A stretch of 64,000 bases of DNA from an uncultured Paracoccaceae bacterium (GCA_947503935.1 CANNFR010000003.1:186001-250000); one strand, 5' to 3'; counted from the first letter of the stretch, positions 1 to 9,809 are shown. Translations and numbers: made by a program. The notes: generated from the letters alone by a model not told the origin.

Positions 1-102
1 GGCGGCCTCGTCAGAAAGTGCGGGATCGGTTGTATCCGCATCTGGCGAGAGTTCCTTGCTGATGCGCTTCAAAATAGCTTTGATGGAAGCGCTAAGCGCC
101 AT
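1..102 (-). CDS. Possible hypothetical protein, N-terminal part only
   Basis: An ATG at 102 reading leftward opens 34 codons without a stop up to the window edge. The translation begins MALSASIKAILKRISKEL and continues into an Asp/Thr/Ala-rich stretch. I do not recognise a family. No strong ribosome binding site precedes the ATG, so this may be spurious or start elsewhere. Confidence 0.35.
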   Translation of the reverse strand, partial: MALSASIKAILKRISKELSPDADTTDPALSDEAA

Positions 103-189
103 AACCAATCACCACACCCAGTATCAGGTGAGAAAGACGTTTCTCACATGTCAGGCTCTGCGCCCTGAGCGGACGCAGAGCCCCAGTTT

Positions 190-594
190 TCAGACGGCTT
201 CGGCGACCGATTCCATGCCCATGCGCGCCTTCGTCAGCACCATGCCGGGGTTCGCATTCTTACGGCAGACGTAGCAGACCACATGGCCCGGATACTTCTT
301 TGACCGCATGAAAACGTGCAGCAGGTTTTCGCTGAAGATGAACATCTCTTGGAAATAATGCTGCGTGTCTTTCTCCTGGCCGCGCGCCTTTTTGAATATG
401 TTCTCAATATGAGTAACACTTGCGCCCTGAAACAGGTCGGCCGTGGCCGCGGCGAGTGTATCAAGAACCTCTTGCGGGTGAGAATCGACTGTATTCACAC
501 CCAGCAGCATGCCTGTCTCCATGTCGACATATCCTGAAGCGAGGCATTCAGGGATCGTTGACATGGTGGATTGGAGAGCTTTGTCGAGGGACAT
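190..594 (-). CDS. Conserved hypothetical protein, 134 aa
   Basis: The ATG at 594 (MSLDKALQSTMSTIPEC) is preceded by AAGG about ten bases upstream. This makes it a better start than the longer reading to 669, whose extra residues are unlike a protein N-terminus. The product is small, soluble and without a signal peptide. The segment 'IPECLASGYVDMETGMLLG' followed by a helix and a strand recalls roadblock/profilin-like small domains, but this is only a resemblance. It is transcribed the same way as the phosphatase upstream, with a 168-bp gap. Function unknown. Confidence 0.7.
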   Translation of the reverse strand: MSLDKALQSTMSTIPECLASGYVDMETGMLLGVNTVDSHPQEVLDTLAAATADLFQGASVTHIENIFKKARGQEKDTQHYFQEMFIFSENLLHVFMRSKKYPGHVVCYVCRKNANPGMVLTKARMGMESVAEAV

Positions 595-762
595 TTTCGT
601 AACCTTATATTGTTTAACGTTAACGGACCATTGCGGCCCGGGCGAACAGAGTGCTCCGCCACAGAGCATTTTCAGCCACGCCTAGATCAAGGCTGTGAAA
701 AAAGGCTTTATTGGGGCATTGTAAAAGAAAAACAGCGTTCAGATACCCTTTTCATGAAACAA

Positions 763-1305
763 CTAAGGGTTTATTGCCGTTAACCTATTTGGTAATTCTT
801 GTATGAATTGCATTTGCATATCAGACTCAATCCAAAGTTGATTTCTGTGCTTCGTATATCCTATCGCTTGTTCGGCCGTGGCGCCGTGCCAGATCAATTG
901 GGCCGCAAGAAGCGTTCCGGTCCGTCCTCGTCCCGCTTTGCAATGATAGACCACGCGCCGCTTCGCCGCGATATCGTCGGCAACAGTCGCGCAGATCTCG
1001 ATTGTCTGATCTAATGTGGGCGGGCACATATCGGGAATGGGGACATATTGGCTGATAAGCCCTTCTTTTTCGATGGCTTTGGTATCCGGCTCCCACTCAT
1101 CAGTCAGGGTCACAAGCACGTCGGTTCCCATGCGCACCAGGCCTTGCAGATCGGCCTCGATCGGCTGGATCAGCCCTGGGCGCGACATGCCCGCAAGGCA
1201 GCCGCGAATGAGCCAGTGAAAGCCCTTGGGGCCGTGATACCCCGACAGCGCGCCGAAGTCGGTTTCGGGCAGCGGCGCGGCGCGCGCCACGTTTGAAAAG
1301 CGCAT
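763..1305 (-). CDS. Dual-specificity-type protein phosphatase
   Basis: A 180-residue cysteine phosphatase. The P-loop HCKAGRGRTG lies at residues 121-130, giving catalytic Cys122 and Arg128 in the CX5R signature. Asp92 in IPDMCPP is the likely general acid, the usual layout of cyclin-dependent-kinase-inhibitor-3/DSP-like bacterial phosphatases. There is no signal peptide, so it is expected in the cytoplasm, removing phosphate from protein or a small phospho-substrate. No kinase lies next to it, so the substrate cannot be guessed. The family assignment is firm; the target is unknown. Confidence 0.85.
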   Translation of the reverse strand: MRFSNVARAAPLPETDFGALSGYHGPKGFHWLIRGCLAGMSRPGLIQPIEADLQGLVRMGTDVLVTLTDEWEPDTKAIEKEGLISQYVPIPDMCPPTLDQTIEICATVADDIAAKRRVVYHCKAGRGRTGTLLAAQLIWHGATAEQAIGYTKHRNQLWIESDMQMQFIQELPNRLTAINP

Positions 1306-1627
1306 ATTCAGATACTCTGCCTCACTCTAAACGTTTCCGCACGTCAGTTCGCAAGGCACGCATAACCGGCACAGAGGAAAACCCTTAACACTCTGTCACA
1401 CAAAGTCTGTGTGATCTTCTTTGCTTTCGGAAGATAGCAGCATTACCGTTGGGCCAAAATACGGCTAAAACCAATTATCCTTGAAATTGAGGCCCCAATT
1501 TCGCCGGGTTTTACAGAAAAACTAAAGCGTAACGCCGGTCTTGTAAGGGTGCGTGCGATAAAGGGGCGTGTTGGTCTTTGATCGGCGAAGGGTCGCTCCA
1601 CGTCTTGTGATGGTGTAAAGGGTCTGA
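1306..1627. other. Intergenic region between phosphatase and GFA-type gene
   Basis: 322 bases without a convincing gene, separating divergent transcription units, so it must hold both promoters. It contains a perfect hairpin or operator-like repeat at 1396-1414 (TCACACA-N5-TGTGTGA), followed directly by ATCTTC...GAAGAT arms at about 1414-1435. It is visibly more AT-rich than the flanking genes. Confidence 0.6.
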
Positions 1628-2251
1628 ATGGAAGGCCCCCGTGAAAAGTTGAGGGAAATAGTAGAGATGGACCATATGGGTGAGGGGAAATGCCCGTTCG
1701 GCTTTGGTAATACGGACACTCAATCTGAGTATTCGCATTCTGCCGTACCGCAGGCGATGTCGCGTGACAAACTGCCTGAACTGCTGAAAGACCCGGTTGC
1801 GGGCGGGGAGGGGGGCTTGCGCACCGGGCGCTGTCTCTGCGGCAAGGTCAGCTTCAAGATCCGCACCCCGGTCGAGAAGGTTTTCGCCAACCACGATGCG
1901 ACGTCGCGGCGCTGGACCGGCGGTGTCTCGATGACGATGATGGTGCGGGCGACGAATACCTCTTTTCACGGCTGGGGCAATATCGTGCAATACCCGTCAT
2001 CCGATCGTGAGCGTCAGTGCTTTTGCCGCCTCTGCGGGACCAGCCTGTTTGTCCGCCACGTGCAGCCCGAGGCGATGGACGGCATGATCAGCCTGTCGGC
2101 GGGATGCCTGGATGCGGCCGAGGGCCTGACGCTGGCGGCCGAGACCTACATCGACGCCAAGCCCGCGTTTTATACCTTTGAGGGCGAACGGCGGGGCCTG
2201 ACCGAAGCCGAGGTCGAGGCGATGTACGCCCCCCGCACCGCCGCGGAGTAA
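1628..2251 (+). CDS. GFA-family (CENP-V/GFA fold) protein with degenerate zinc site
   Basis: The beta-fold resembles the glutathione-dependent formaldehyde-activating enzyme family. CLCGKVSF at residues 69-76 supplies the first CxC, and CFCRLCGTSLF at 131-141 supplies the terminal zinc cysteines. The middle motif, normally CHCxxCR, reads NHDATSRR near residue 88, so three of the expected zinc-binding cysteines are missing. About 65 extra residues precede the domain. The start is uncertain: ATG 1628 has AAAGGG upstream, and ATG 1667 (MDHMGEGKCPFGFG) has GAGGG. The substrate is unknown, and the changed motif may mean no formaldehyde-related activity. Confidence 0.75.
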   Translation: MEGPREKLREIVEMDHMGEGKCPFGFGNTDTQSEYSHSAVPQAMSRDKLPELLKDPVAGGEGGLRTGRCLCGKVSFKIRTPVEKVFANHDATSRRWTGGVSMTMMVRATNTSFHGWGNIVQYPSSDRERQCFCRLCGTSLFVRHVQPEAMDGMISLSAGCLDAAEGLTLAAETYIDAKPAFYTFEGERRGLTEAEVEAMYAPRTAAE

Positions 2252-2263
2252 CGGGGTCGCGGG

Positions 2264-3814
2264 TCAACCCTGGCCCGCGCCCTCGCATCTGGTACAGAAC
2301 AGCTCGCCCGTGCGTTTATGCATCCGCGCGGCTTCACCGGCTGCGATCTCGCCCATACAGCCGTCGCATATGGTGCCAACATCAGTCACCTCGGTGCTGT
2401 ACCCCTCAAGATCGACCTCGATGCCACCGCGAAAGACGCCGCGCGCGGTGGTCTTGACGATATCGCGGCGGAACAACTCATGCAGGGCGGCCCATTTGCG
2501 GATCATCGGCTCTGGCAGATCATGGCGTCTGGCGACTAGCATCAAAAGGCGTTCGCGGTAGTCGAACAGATCGTTTGAAATCACCATCCAGTGGTGGGCG
2601 TTGAAGGGCTTTTCGCCGAAGTAATCGCGTGAGCCCAGCATGATGCTGCGCAGAAAGTTGTACTGCTTTTCGATGGCGCGCTGTTTGGTGACGCGGTGAA
2701 AGAAGGGCGCCAGACGGTCATCCTCATAGACCAGATCGTAGAATTCCCGCAAAATCGCATTCAGCTTTTGGCCATCTTCGAACGCGGCCCAGAGATCGGG
2801 CATCGTGGCAAGGGTGGCCATCTTCGCGGCGTCTTGCGGCAGCGTCGCGCCGTGCGCCTCAAACGGATCGCTGAAAAGGCGCGCCAGATCGGCGCCCTGG
2901 GCGACCGCGCGCACACGCGCCGCATCGACCATGTCGGGCGCACCGCAGAGGTAGACGGCCAACTGCGACAGGTCGGGATGGGCCTTGAATGCGATATCGG
3001 TGACCCGGACAGCCTCCCCTTCGCGGGACGCGCATGATGTCGTGCTCAGCGTGTCGCCCGCCAGGGCCGCGAGGTCTTCATCGAGATACAGGGCAGCCTG
3101 GGTGGCCGCGCCATGATAGAGGTGGATCCGCCCCTGATGCCCACGGGCCAGAGCCTCGCGCGCAATGCCCAAGATGGCACCCCCACCCGTGCCCGTGCCG
3201 ATCAGCAGCAGGTCACGTGCCGCCAGAGCCTCATCATATATGAAATCGCCATGGGGCCCGAAAAACCGGACCATGTCACCGGGGTGCAGGGCTTCGGCCA
3301 CCCAAGCGCTGACCACCCCGCCGGGCAGGTGGTGGATATGCAGCTCAAGAAAGTAGTCATCAGGCCGTGACGTGATGGAATAGGTGCGCGCAACGCCTTC
3401 GGGGCCGACCAGTTCGATCGCCTGGCCAGGCTGCCAGTGCAGGTCGGTGGTCAGTTCAAGCGAAAGGCGGATGATCCCCTCGAGCAAGACCTGCTTGTCG
3501 GCAACCATCGCCTCGTGACTGCACAGGGACAGGTCGGGATCGACGGCCTCGACCTCATGCACATCGCTGGCGCAGCAGGGCAGAAAGAACCCCAGGGCCT
3601 GCATCTCGTTCGGCAGCTTGGCGCGTGCGGCTTCACCAGGGTCGCCCGCCACCGCCTGCAGCATACACGACCGGCACGCCCCCTTGCGGCACGAGAACGA
3701 GACGGGCGCGCCCTGGCGCAGAAGTGCGTTCAGGGCCGGTTCACCACGCGGGACATGGTAGGTCGCCCCATGATACCTGATCCAACTCGATACGTCGTTC
3801 ATCGCAACACTCAA
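2264..3814 (-). CDS. [2Fe-2S] ferredoxin / flavin reductase / truncated globin fusion protein
   Basis: Three electron-transfer modules lie in one 516-aa chain. An N-terminal plant-type ferredoxin has Cys42, Cys47, Cys50 and Cys80 or 81. A ferredoxin-NADP reductase-like domain has RTYSITSRP (143-151) for the flavin, GTGTGGG (207-213), and CGAPDMV (290-296) for the nicotinamide side. From about 335 to 455 there is a truncated-haemoglobin-like domain with the candidate proximal histidine in NAHHWMVI (His407/408). The tail has two CxxC pairs (483-486, 507-510), probably a zinc knuckle. The layout predicts NAD(P)H-driven haem chemistry such as NO dioxygenation, by analogy with flavohaemoglobin, but with the domain order reversed. 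It is divergent from metG across 170 bp. Confidence 0.82.
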   Translation of the reverse strand: MSVAMNDVSSWIRYHGATYHVPRGEPALNALLRQGAPVSFSCRKGACRSCMLQAVAGDPGEAARAKLPNEMQALGFFLPCCASDVHEVEAVDPDLSLCSHEAMVADKQVLLEGIIRLSLELTTDLHWQPGQAIELVGPEGVARTYSITSRPDDYFLELHIHHLPGGVVSAWVAEALHPGDMVRFFGPHGDFIYDEALAARDLLLIGTGTGGGAILGIAREALARGHQGRIHLYHGAATQAALYLDEDLAALAGDTLSTTSCASREGEAVRVTDIAFKAHPDLSQLAVYLCGAPDMVDAARVRAVAQGADLARLFSDPFEAHGATLPQDAAKMATLATMPDLWAAFEDGQKLNAILREFYDLVYEDDRLAPFFHRVTKQRAIEKQYNFLRSIMLGSRDYFGEKPFNAHHWMVISNDLFDYRERLLMLVARRHDLPEPMIRKWAALHELFRRDIVKTTARGVFRGGIEVDLEGYSTEVTDVGTICDGCMGEIAAGEAARMHKRTGELFCTRCEGAGQG

Positions 3815-3984
3815 TTACGCTCGTCGATAAAGCGGTAGCACAGGCGGCGCCCTAAACTAAGGCACGAATAGGGCTGCCGCGCTAAAGGCTTGGAGAAACG
3901 CAATTCGGGGCGCGATGGCGCGCGCCCTCTGGCCCTTTCGGCGCCGGGGCGCTACATCTCGGCCCGCATATGGCGGGGACAGAT

Positions 3985-5703
3985 ATGGCGCGCATCCTGA
4001 TCACTTCGGCGATCCCCTATATCAACGGGATCAAGCATCTGGGCAATCTGGTGGGCAGCCAGCTGCCTGCGGACCTTTTCGCCCGCTATTTCCGGGCGCG
4101 CGGGCATGAGGTGATGTTTCTCTGCGCCACGGACGAACACGGCACCCCGGCCGAGCTTGCCGCCGCCAAGGCAGGCAAGCCCGTGGCGGAGTATTGCGCC
4201 GAGATGTGGGCCGTGCAGAAGGACCTATCAGACGGCTTCCGCCTGTCCTTCGATCATTTCGGGCGGTCGTCCAGCCCGCAGAACCACGCGCTGACCCAAC
4301 ATTTCGCGGGGCGCCTGGCCGAGGCCGGGCTGATCCGCGAGGTGTCGGAGAGACAGGTCTATTCCAACGCCGACGGCCGCTTTCTGCCCGACCGCTATAT
4401 CGAGGGTACATGCCCCAATTGCGGGTATGAGCGCGCGCGCGGCGATCAATGCGAAAACTGCACCAAGCAGCTGGACCCGACCGACCTGATCAACCCGCGC
4501 TCGGCCATCTCGGGATCAACCGACCTTGAGGTGCGCGAGACCAAGCACCTCTACCTGCGGCAATCGGCCATGAAGGACAAGCTGGACGCCTGGATCGACA
4601 GCAAGAAAGACTGGCCCGTCCTGACCACCTCGATCGCCAAGAAGTGGCTGCATGACGGCGACGGCCTGCAAGACCGCGGCATCACCCGCGACCTTGACTG
4701 GGGCGTGCCGGTCAAGAAGGGCGACGAGGACTGGCCGGGGATGGAGGGCAAGGTCTTCTACGTCTGGTTCGATGCGCCCATCGAATACATCGCCTGCGCC
4801 GCCGAATGGGCCGAGGCCCATGGCAAGGATGACGCCGCCTGGCGCCGGTGGTGGCGCACCGACGAGGGCGCCGAGGATGTCCGCTACATCCAGTTCATGG
4901 GCAAGGACAACGTGCCGTTTCACACGCTGTCCTTCCCGGCCACGATCATGGGCTCGGGCGAGCCGTGGAAGCTGGTCGATTACATCAAGTCGTTCAACTA
5001 TCTGAACTATGATGGCGGCCAGTTCAGCACCAGCCAGGGGCGCGGTGTGTTCATGGATCAGGCGCTGTCGATCCTGCCCGCCGATTACTGGCGCTGGTGG
5101 CTTCTCAGCCATGCGCCCGAGAATTCGGACAGCGAGTTCACGTGGGAGAATTTTCAGACCTCGGTCAACAAGGACCTTGCCGATGTGCTGGGCAATTTCG
5201 TCAGCCGGGTCACCAAATTCTGCCGGTCGAAATTCGGCGAGGCGGTGCCTGAGGGCGGCGAAACCGGCGAACGGGCCGAAGCCCTGATCAATGAGCTGGA
5301 GACTCGCGTTCGTGCCTATGAGGGGCATATGGAGGCGATGGAGGTCCGCAAGGCCGCCGCAGAGCTGCGGGCAATTTGGGCTGCGGGCAACGAGTATCTG
5401 CAATCGGCCGCGCCCTGGACCGTCTTCAAGGAAGACCCCGACAAGGCGGCTGCCCAGATCCGTCTGGCCCTGAACCTGATCCGGGTCTACGCCGTCCTAT
5501 CGGCGCCGTTCATCCCGGACGCATCCGCCAAGCTGATGGCGGCGATGAACACCGATGACTGGACCTGGCCCGGCCCGGTCGCCGAGGCGCTGCAGATCCT
5601 GCCGTCAGGCCATGCGTTCACGGTACCCGAGGTAACGTTCAAGAAGATCGCCGATGAAGAGCGTGAGGAATGGGCCAAGCGGTTCGCAGGGACGCGGGAC
5701 TGA
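3985..5703 (+). CDS. metG: Methionyl-tRNA synthetase
   Basis: Class I aminoacyl-tRNA synthetase charging tRNA-Met in the cytoplasm; 572 aa from ATG 3985 ([20 protein letters not shown]). An ATG 15 bases earlier is also possible. The HIGH-equivalent is HLGN at residues 18-21. A zinc knuckle has Cys143, Cys146, Cys156 and Cys159. The KMSKS-equivalent is QFSTS at 346-350. The anticodon-binding helical domain follows, and there is no C-terminal tRNA-binding EMAP-like extension. A strong hairpin at 5739-5766 follows the stop. Confidence 0.97.
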   Translation: MARILITSAIPYINGIKHLGNLVGSQLPADLFARYFRARGHEVMFLCATDEHGTPAELAAAKAGKPVAEYCAEMWAVQKDLSDGFRLSFDHFGRSSSPQNHALTQHFAGRLAEAGLIREVSERQVYSNADGRFLPDRYIEGTCPNCGYERARGDQCENCTKQLDPTDLINPRSAISGSTDLEVRETKHLYLRQSAMKDKLDAWIDSKKDWPVLTTSIAKKWLHDGDGLQDRGITRDLDWGVPVKKGDEDWPGMEGKVFYVWFDAPIEYIACAAEWAEAHGKDDAAWRRWWRTDEGAEDVRYIQFMGKDNVPFHTLSFPATIMGSGEPWKLVDYIKSFNYLNYDGGQFSTSQGRGVFMDQALSILPADYWRWWLLSHAPENSDSEFTWENFQTSVNKDLADVLGNFVSRVTKFCRSKFGEAVPEGGETGERAEALINELETRVRAYEGHMEAMEVRKAAAELRAIWAAGNEYLQSAAPWTVFKEDPDKAAAQIRLALNLIRVYAVLSAPFIPDASAKLMAAMNTDDWTWPGPVAEALQILPSGHAFTVPEVTFKKIADEEREEWAKRFAGTRD

Positions 5704-5738
5704 CAGATCGCGCCCCGAGCTGGCCGGTGGAAATGAAG

Positions 5739-5766
5739 CAGGGCGGGCCAGTGATGGCCCGCCCTG
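5739..5766. terminator. Bidirectional transcription terminator between metG and cspA
   Basis: A perfect 12-bp GC-rich stem, CAGGGCGGGCCA, pairs with TGGCCCGCCCTG around the 4-base loop GTGA. It lies between the convergent stops of metG and cspA, so it can serve both. A short T-containing stretch follows on the plus strand. Confidence 0.85.
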
Positions 5767-5790
5767 TTCAAATTCCGTCGACGTTCTCGC

Positions 5791-5997
5791 TTAGGCGAGG
5801 GCGATGTTGGTCGCGCTTTCGCGGCCGTCACGGCCGGCTTCGATGTCGAAGGTCACTTTCTGACCGTCGTTCAGGCCACGCAGGCCAGCACGTTCGAGAG
5901 CCGAGATGTGGACGAACACGTCCTTGTTGCCGCCTTCGGGCTCGATGAAGCCGAAGCCTTTGGTGGCGTTGAACCATTTCACGGTGCCATTGGCCAT
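5791..5997 (-). CDS. cspA: Cold-shock protein, CspA family
   Basis: A 68-aa single cold-shock domain (OB fold) binding single-stranded nucleic acid. The RNP1-like KGFGFIEPE and RNP2-like VFVHISAL motifs are present. ATG 5997 is chosen because CTGAAGGAGATC sits just upstream as a strong ribosome binding site; the longer reading to 6054 has no such support. About 260 bp lie upstream before the next gene, room for the long 5' leader common in this family. Several csp paralogues are usual in these bacteria, so the symbol marks the family, not the exact paralogue. Confidence 0.92.
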   Translation of the reverse strand: MANGTVKWFNATKGFGFIEPEGGNKDVFVHISALERAGLRGLNDGQKVTFDIEAGRDGRESATNIALA

Positions 5998-6257
5998 CGT
6001 GAGATCTCCTTCAGTAGTTCCGCCCGCGGAAGTGCGGCGGCCTGGCGCAGTCAAAGCAAGATCGAGAGACTGTGGCCGTAAAGGAGACAGTGGTCGATAG
6101 AGATAACGTCGCGAGAAGGCATATGGGCGCTATTGCGCAGGAAATCAATCGAAATTGTGGCTAAATGCGAAACAGGCCGATTTTTGCCCGTTTCCGGGAG
6201 CTTATGACCGAAATTCAACCATGCCGTGTGCGAGGCGACAGCCTGTTGAGATGATCT

Positions 6258-7043
6258 TCATGAAATGTAACGCGAGATCAGCCACCAGCCACCGGCCAGG
6301 TGGGCGCCGGCCGTGAACAGATAGGCCAGCGCTGCGGTGATGGTCTGGCCAAGCGTCATCTTGTACTGGATCCGGCTCAGCGTGTCGGCGTGCATCACGC
6401 TTTGCGCGCCCATGACGGCAAAGGCGAAGAGGATCAGGGATTGGAGATAGACAGCCGCGGCGGCAAGTCCCGCACTCATCGCGATCGTGATGACATGGGC
6501 CAGGCTGGGATGGATCGCAAAGGCCAGAATGCGGACGCAGCGGCCGCCATCCAGCGGCCAGAAGGGCAGCAAGTTCAGGAAGTTGATCGCGGCCGTGACC
6601 GAGGCGAAGGTGAACAGGAATTGCGAGGCCAGCGGCTGCACGTCATAGAGCAATTCGCTGAGGCCAAATGCCAGAACCATCGGCGCTATACAGATGCCGG
6701 GGCCAAGCAATGTGATGAAGAAATCCTTCATCTGCGAGACTGGCATCGAGTCCGAGATCGCCACGCCGCCCATCAGCGGGATCAGCCGGAACCGCGCATC
6801 CGCATGACCGGCAACCCGGTAGGCGGCCACATGGCCGAATTCGTGGATCATCACGCACAAGACCAGGGCCAACCCATAAAGCGGGCCAAAAAACCAGGCG
6901 GCGAAAATGACAGCCAGCCCGCCAAGGGCAAGGCTTTCAATGTCAAACCCGACGATGGTCAAATGGGTCCGCCCGACCAGCCCGCCGCGGAGCGCGTAGA
7001 GGGTGAGTGCGGTAAAAATCAGTCCGGCGATGAACAATTGCAT
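6258..7043 (-). CDS. M50-family (site-2-protease-like) membrane metallopeptidase
   Basis: A 261-aa polytopic inner-membrane protein. The zinc motif HEFGH starts at residue 67, and the second signature, NLLPFWPLDGG, gives the third ligand Asp165. Six or seven hydrophobic segments are visible and there is no PDZ domain, matching the short S2P/SpoIVFB-like branch. The ATG at 7043 is preferred over the TTG one codon earlier. Such proteases cut transmembrane substrates, but nothing nearby (no anti-sigma gene) identifies one. Confidence 0.87.
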   Translation of the reverse strand: MQLFIAGLIFTALTLYALRGGLVGRTHLTIVGFDIESLALGGLAVIFAAWFFGPLYGLALVLCVMIHEFGHVAAYRVAGHADARFRLIPLMGGVAISDSMPVSQMKDFFITLLGPGICIAPMVLAFGLSELLYDVQPLASQFLFTFASVTAAINFLNLLPFWPLDGGRCVRILAFAIHPSLAHVITIAMSAGLAAAAVYLQSLILFAFAVMGAQSVMHADTLSRIQYKMTLGQTITAALAYLFTAGAHLAGGWWLISRYIS

Positions 7044-7147
7044 CAAATCACTCTCAGGAAATGGCTCGGGTTTTCGCTAATGGAAAAACGGGGCGGGATT
7101 TTGGCAAAGGCAAATCGCTTTTAAGATATGGGCTGTCGGGGCAGGGC

Positions 7148-7936
7148 CTAGAGATTTTCGGGCTGCAGCATGCCCAGCACATGATATCCGCCATCGACCA
7201 GAATGATCTCACCCGTCGTGCAGGCGCCGTAATCCGATGCCAGGTAGACGGCCGTTCCGCCGATAGCCTCCAGCGTGGCGTTATGGCGCAGCGGCGCGTT
7301 GGCCTCGGTCAGGCGGAAGGTCTTGCGGGCGCCACCGATGGCGGCCCCGGCCAGCGTTTTCATCGGCCCGGGCGAGATCGCATTCACCCGGATGCCATCA
7401 GGGCCCAGATCATTGGCCAGATAGCGCACCGAGCTTTCCAAAGCGGCCTTGGCCACGCCCATGACGTTGTAATAAGGCGTCACGCGGTTCGAGCCCTGGT
7501 AGGTCAGCGTCAGAAGCGTGCCGCCCTCTGGCATCAAGGGGGCGGCCCGGCGGGCGACGTCAATGAAGGAAAAGCATGAGATCGCCAGCGAGTTCTTGAA
7601 GTTCTCGCGCGTGGTGTTGATGAAGCGCCCCGTCAATTCGTTCTTGTCGGAAAAGGCGATGGCGTGGACCAGAAAGTCCATCGTGCCCCATTCGTCCTTC
7701 AGCTTGGCGAAGGCCGCATCCAGCGAGGCATCGTCGCTGACATCCACGTCCAGAAGGAAGTTCGACCCAAGCGAGGCCGCCAGAGGCTCAACCCGCTGTC
7801 CGAACATGTCGCCCTGATAGGAAAAGGCCAGCTCGGCCCCTTCTTCGGCCATTGCCTTGGCAATGCCCCAGGCGATCGACCGGTCGTTCGCGACACCCAT
7901 GATAAGCCCGCGCTTACCCTGCATCAGGTTGGCCAT
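7148..7936 (-). CDS. fabI: Enoyl-[acyl-carrier-protein] reductase (NADH)
   Basis: Catalyses the last reduction of each fatty-acid elongation cycle. It is a 262-aa short-chain reductase fold with Tyr146, Tyr156 and Lys163 at the positions used by the Escherichia coli enzyme; the usual SDR YxxxK is replaced by Y-x6-K (YYNVMGVAK). It starts six bases after the fabB stop and so lies in the fabA-fabB-fabI operon, putting three steps of type II fatty-acid synthesis, including the unsaturated branch, under one promoter. Confidence 0.96.
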   Translation of the reverse strand: MANLMQGKRGLIMGVANDRSIAWGIAKAMAEEGAELAFSYQGDMFGQRVEPLAASLGSNFLLDVDVSDDASLDAAFAKLKDEWGTMDFLVHAIAFSDKNELTGRFINTTRENFKNSLAISCFSFIDVARRAAPLMPEGGTLLTLTYQGSNRVTPYYNVMGVAKAALESSVRYLANDLGPDGIRVNAISPGPMKTLAGAAIGGARKTFRLTEANAPLRHNATLEAIGGTAVYLASDYGACTTGEIILVDGGYHVLGMLQPENL

Positions 7937-7942
7937 ATCACA

Positions 7943-9172
7943 TCACCCGTTATATCTGCTGAGAAGCATTGAGCCATTGGTGCCGCCGAAGCCGAAGCTG
8001 TTGGTCATCACCGTATCGAGGCCCGCAGCGTCGACCCGCGCGGTGGCGATCTCGGATGGATCAAGGGCCGGGTCCAGCGTTTCCACATTGATCGAGGGCG
8101 CGATGAAGTCGTTCTGCAACATCAGCAAGCAATAGATCGCCTCCTGCGCGCCCGTCGCCCCCTGGCTGTGGCCCGTCATCGACTTGGTCGAGCTGATCGG
8201 CGGGGTCTGGCCCTGGCCGAAGACGCGGCGCACGGCCTCAACCTCGCCCACATCGCCGACGGGGGTCGAGGTGCCATGGGCGTTGATGTAGCTGACCTTG
8301 CGTCCTTCGGGGATCGTGGCCAGCGCCAGCCGCATCGCGCGCTCGCCGCCCTCGCCCGAGGGGGCGACCATGTCGTGCCCGTCCGAGGTGGCCGCGTAGC
8401 CGGTGACTTCAGCGTAAATCTTGGCGCCGCGGGCCAGCGCATGATCCAGCGCCTCGACCACCACCATGCCGCCACCGCCGGCAATGACGAACCCGTCGCG
8501 ATTGGCGTCAAAGGCGCGACTGGCCTTTTCGGGCGTGTCGTTGAATTTTGAGCTCATCGCGCCCATCGCATCGAAGAGGCACGACAGCGTCCAGTCGACC
8601 TCCTCGCCGCCGCCGGCGAACATCACGTCCTGCTTGCCCAGCTGGATCTGCTCGACCGCATTGCCGATGCAATGCAGCGAGGTCGAGCAGGCCGATGTGA
8701 TCGAATAGCTGATGCCCTTGATCTTGTAGGCCGTCGCCAGATTGGCCGAGACGGTCGACGACATGCAGCGCGGCACCATGTAGGGGCCCATCCGCTTGGG
8801 CGCGCCCTTTTCGATCACCGTGTTGTGGGCCACGAAGAAGTTCGAGGTCGACGGCCCGCCCGATCCGGCGACAAGGCCGGTGCGCTCATGGCTGATCACG
8901 CTCTCGTCCAGGCCCGCATCGGCAATCGCCTGACCCATGGCGATATAGGCATAGCCCGCGCCGGGCCCCATGAAGCGCAGCTGGCGCTTGTCGATATGAT
9001 CTTCCAGGACGATGTCGGGTTTGCCATGGATCTGGCTGCGAAAGCCATGTTCGGCATATTCGGGCGCAAAGCTGATGCCAGACCGCCCCGCCTTCAGCGA
9101 TGCGGTGACGGCCTCGGCGTCATTGCCGATGGCCGACACAATCCCGAGCCCTGTGATAACGACGCGGCGCAT
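7943..9172 (-). CDS. fabB: 3-oxoacyl-ACP synthase I
   Basis: Condensing enzyme that elongates acyl-ACP with malonyl-ACP and is needed for unsaturated fatty acids when paired with FabA. The Cys-His-His triad is Cys162 (in SACSTSLH), His299 (NAHGTSTP) and His335 (TGHSQGATG); the length is 409 aa. ATG 9172 ([10 protein letters not shown]) has GAGGGAGA upstream, so the longer reading to 9208 is rejected. It lies 13 bases after fabA. The pairing with fabA supports FabB rather than FabF. Confidence 0.95.
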   Translation of the reverse strand: MRRVVITGLGIVSAIGNDAEAVTASLKAGRSGISFAPEYAEHGFRSQIHGKPDIVLEDHIDKRQLRFMGPGAGYAYIAMGQAIADAGLDESVISHERTGLVAGSGGPSTSNFFVAHNTVIEKGAPKRMGPYMVPRCMSSTVSANLATAYKIKGISYSITSACSTSLHCIGNAVEQIQLGKQDVMFAGGGEEVDWTLSCLFDAMGAMSSKFNDTPEKASRAFDANRDGFVIAGGGGMVVVEALDHALARGAKIYAEVTGYAATSDGHDMVAPSGEGGERAMRLALATIPEGRKVSYINAHGTSTPVGDVGEVEAVRRVFGQGQTPPISSTKSMTGHSQGATGAQEAIYCLLMLQNDFIAPSINVETLDPALDPSEIATARVDAAGLDTVMTNSFGFGGTNGSMLLSRYNG

Positions 9173-9185
9173 GGGCGTCTCTCCC

Positions 9186-9698
9186 TCAGCTGGCGGCCGC
9201 AAGGCCAACCTTCATGTCCTTGACAAGATAGATGGTTTCGCCGTCGGCTTCTACCCGTCCATCGGCCACGCCCATGGTCAAACGGCGGCTTTGCAGCGCT
9301 TTTGTGAAATCGACGTAATAGGTCAGTTTCTTGCGGTCGGGTCGCACCATTCCGGTCAGCTTCACCTCACCGACCCCCAGGGCGTATCCCTGGCCCTGCC
9401 AGCCGCGCCAGCCCAAGTTAAACCCCGTCAGCTGCCATAAGCCGTCAAGGCCAAGGCATCCGGGCATGATCGGATTGCCGGGGAAATGGCATTCGAAGAA
9501 CCACAGATCCGGGGTGATATCGAATTCGGCCACCACATGGCCTTTGCCGTTCGGCCCGCCATCGGCCGAGATCTCGGTGATCCGATCCATCATCAGCATG
9601 GGCGGCAGTGGCAATTGCGCGTTTCCGGGCCCGAAGAGCTCGCCCCGGGCGCAGGCCAGAAGACCCTCTTTGTCGAAGCTGGTCGGAAAATCGCTCAT
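9186..9698 (-). CDS. fabA: 3-hydroxydecanoyl-ACP dehydratase/isomerase
   Basis: A hot-dog-fold enzyme that dehydrates 3-hydroxyacyl-ACP and isomerises the C10 trans-2 product to cis-3, starting unsaturated fatty-acid synthesis. At 170 aa it is the usual length. Catalytic His71 ([12 protein letters not shown]) and Asp85 (GLDGLWQL) are present. It is the first gene of the fabA-fabB-fabI operon and is divergent from the Irr-type regulator across 178 bp. Confidence 0.96.
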   Translation of the reverse strand: MSDFPTSFDKEGLLACARGELFGPGNAQLPLPPMLMMDRITEISADGGPNGKGHVVAEFDITPDLWFFECHFPGNPIMPGCLGLDGLWQLTGFNLGWRGWQGQGYALGVGEVKLTGMVRPDRKKLTYYVDFTKALQSRRLTMGVADGRVEADGETIYLVKDMKVGLAAAS

Positions 9699-9809
9699 CT
9701 GGTTCTGCCCCCCGGCCTATCGCCTTATTCTTCTCATCCCCTCTATCATCCCGTTCCGCGCCGGTGCAAGGGCGCCACGAAATGCCGCAGGCGCAGGATG
9801 CGACTGAAA

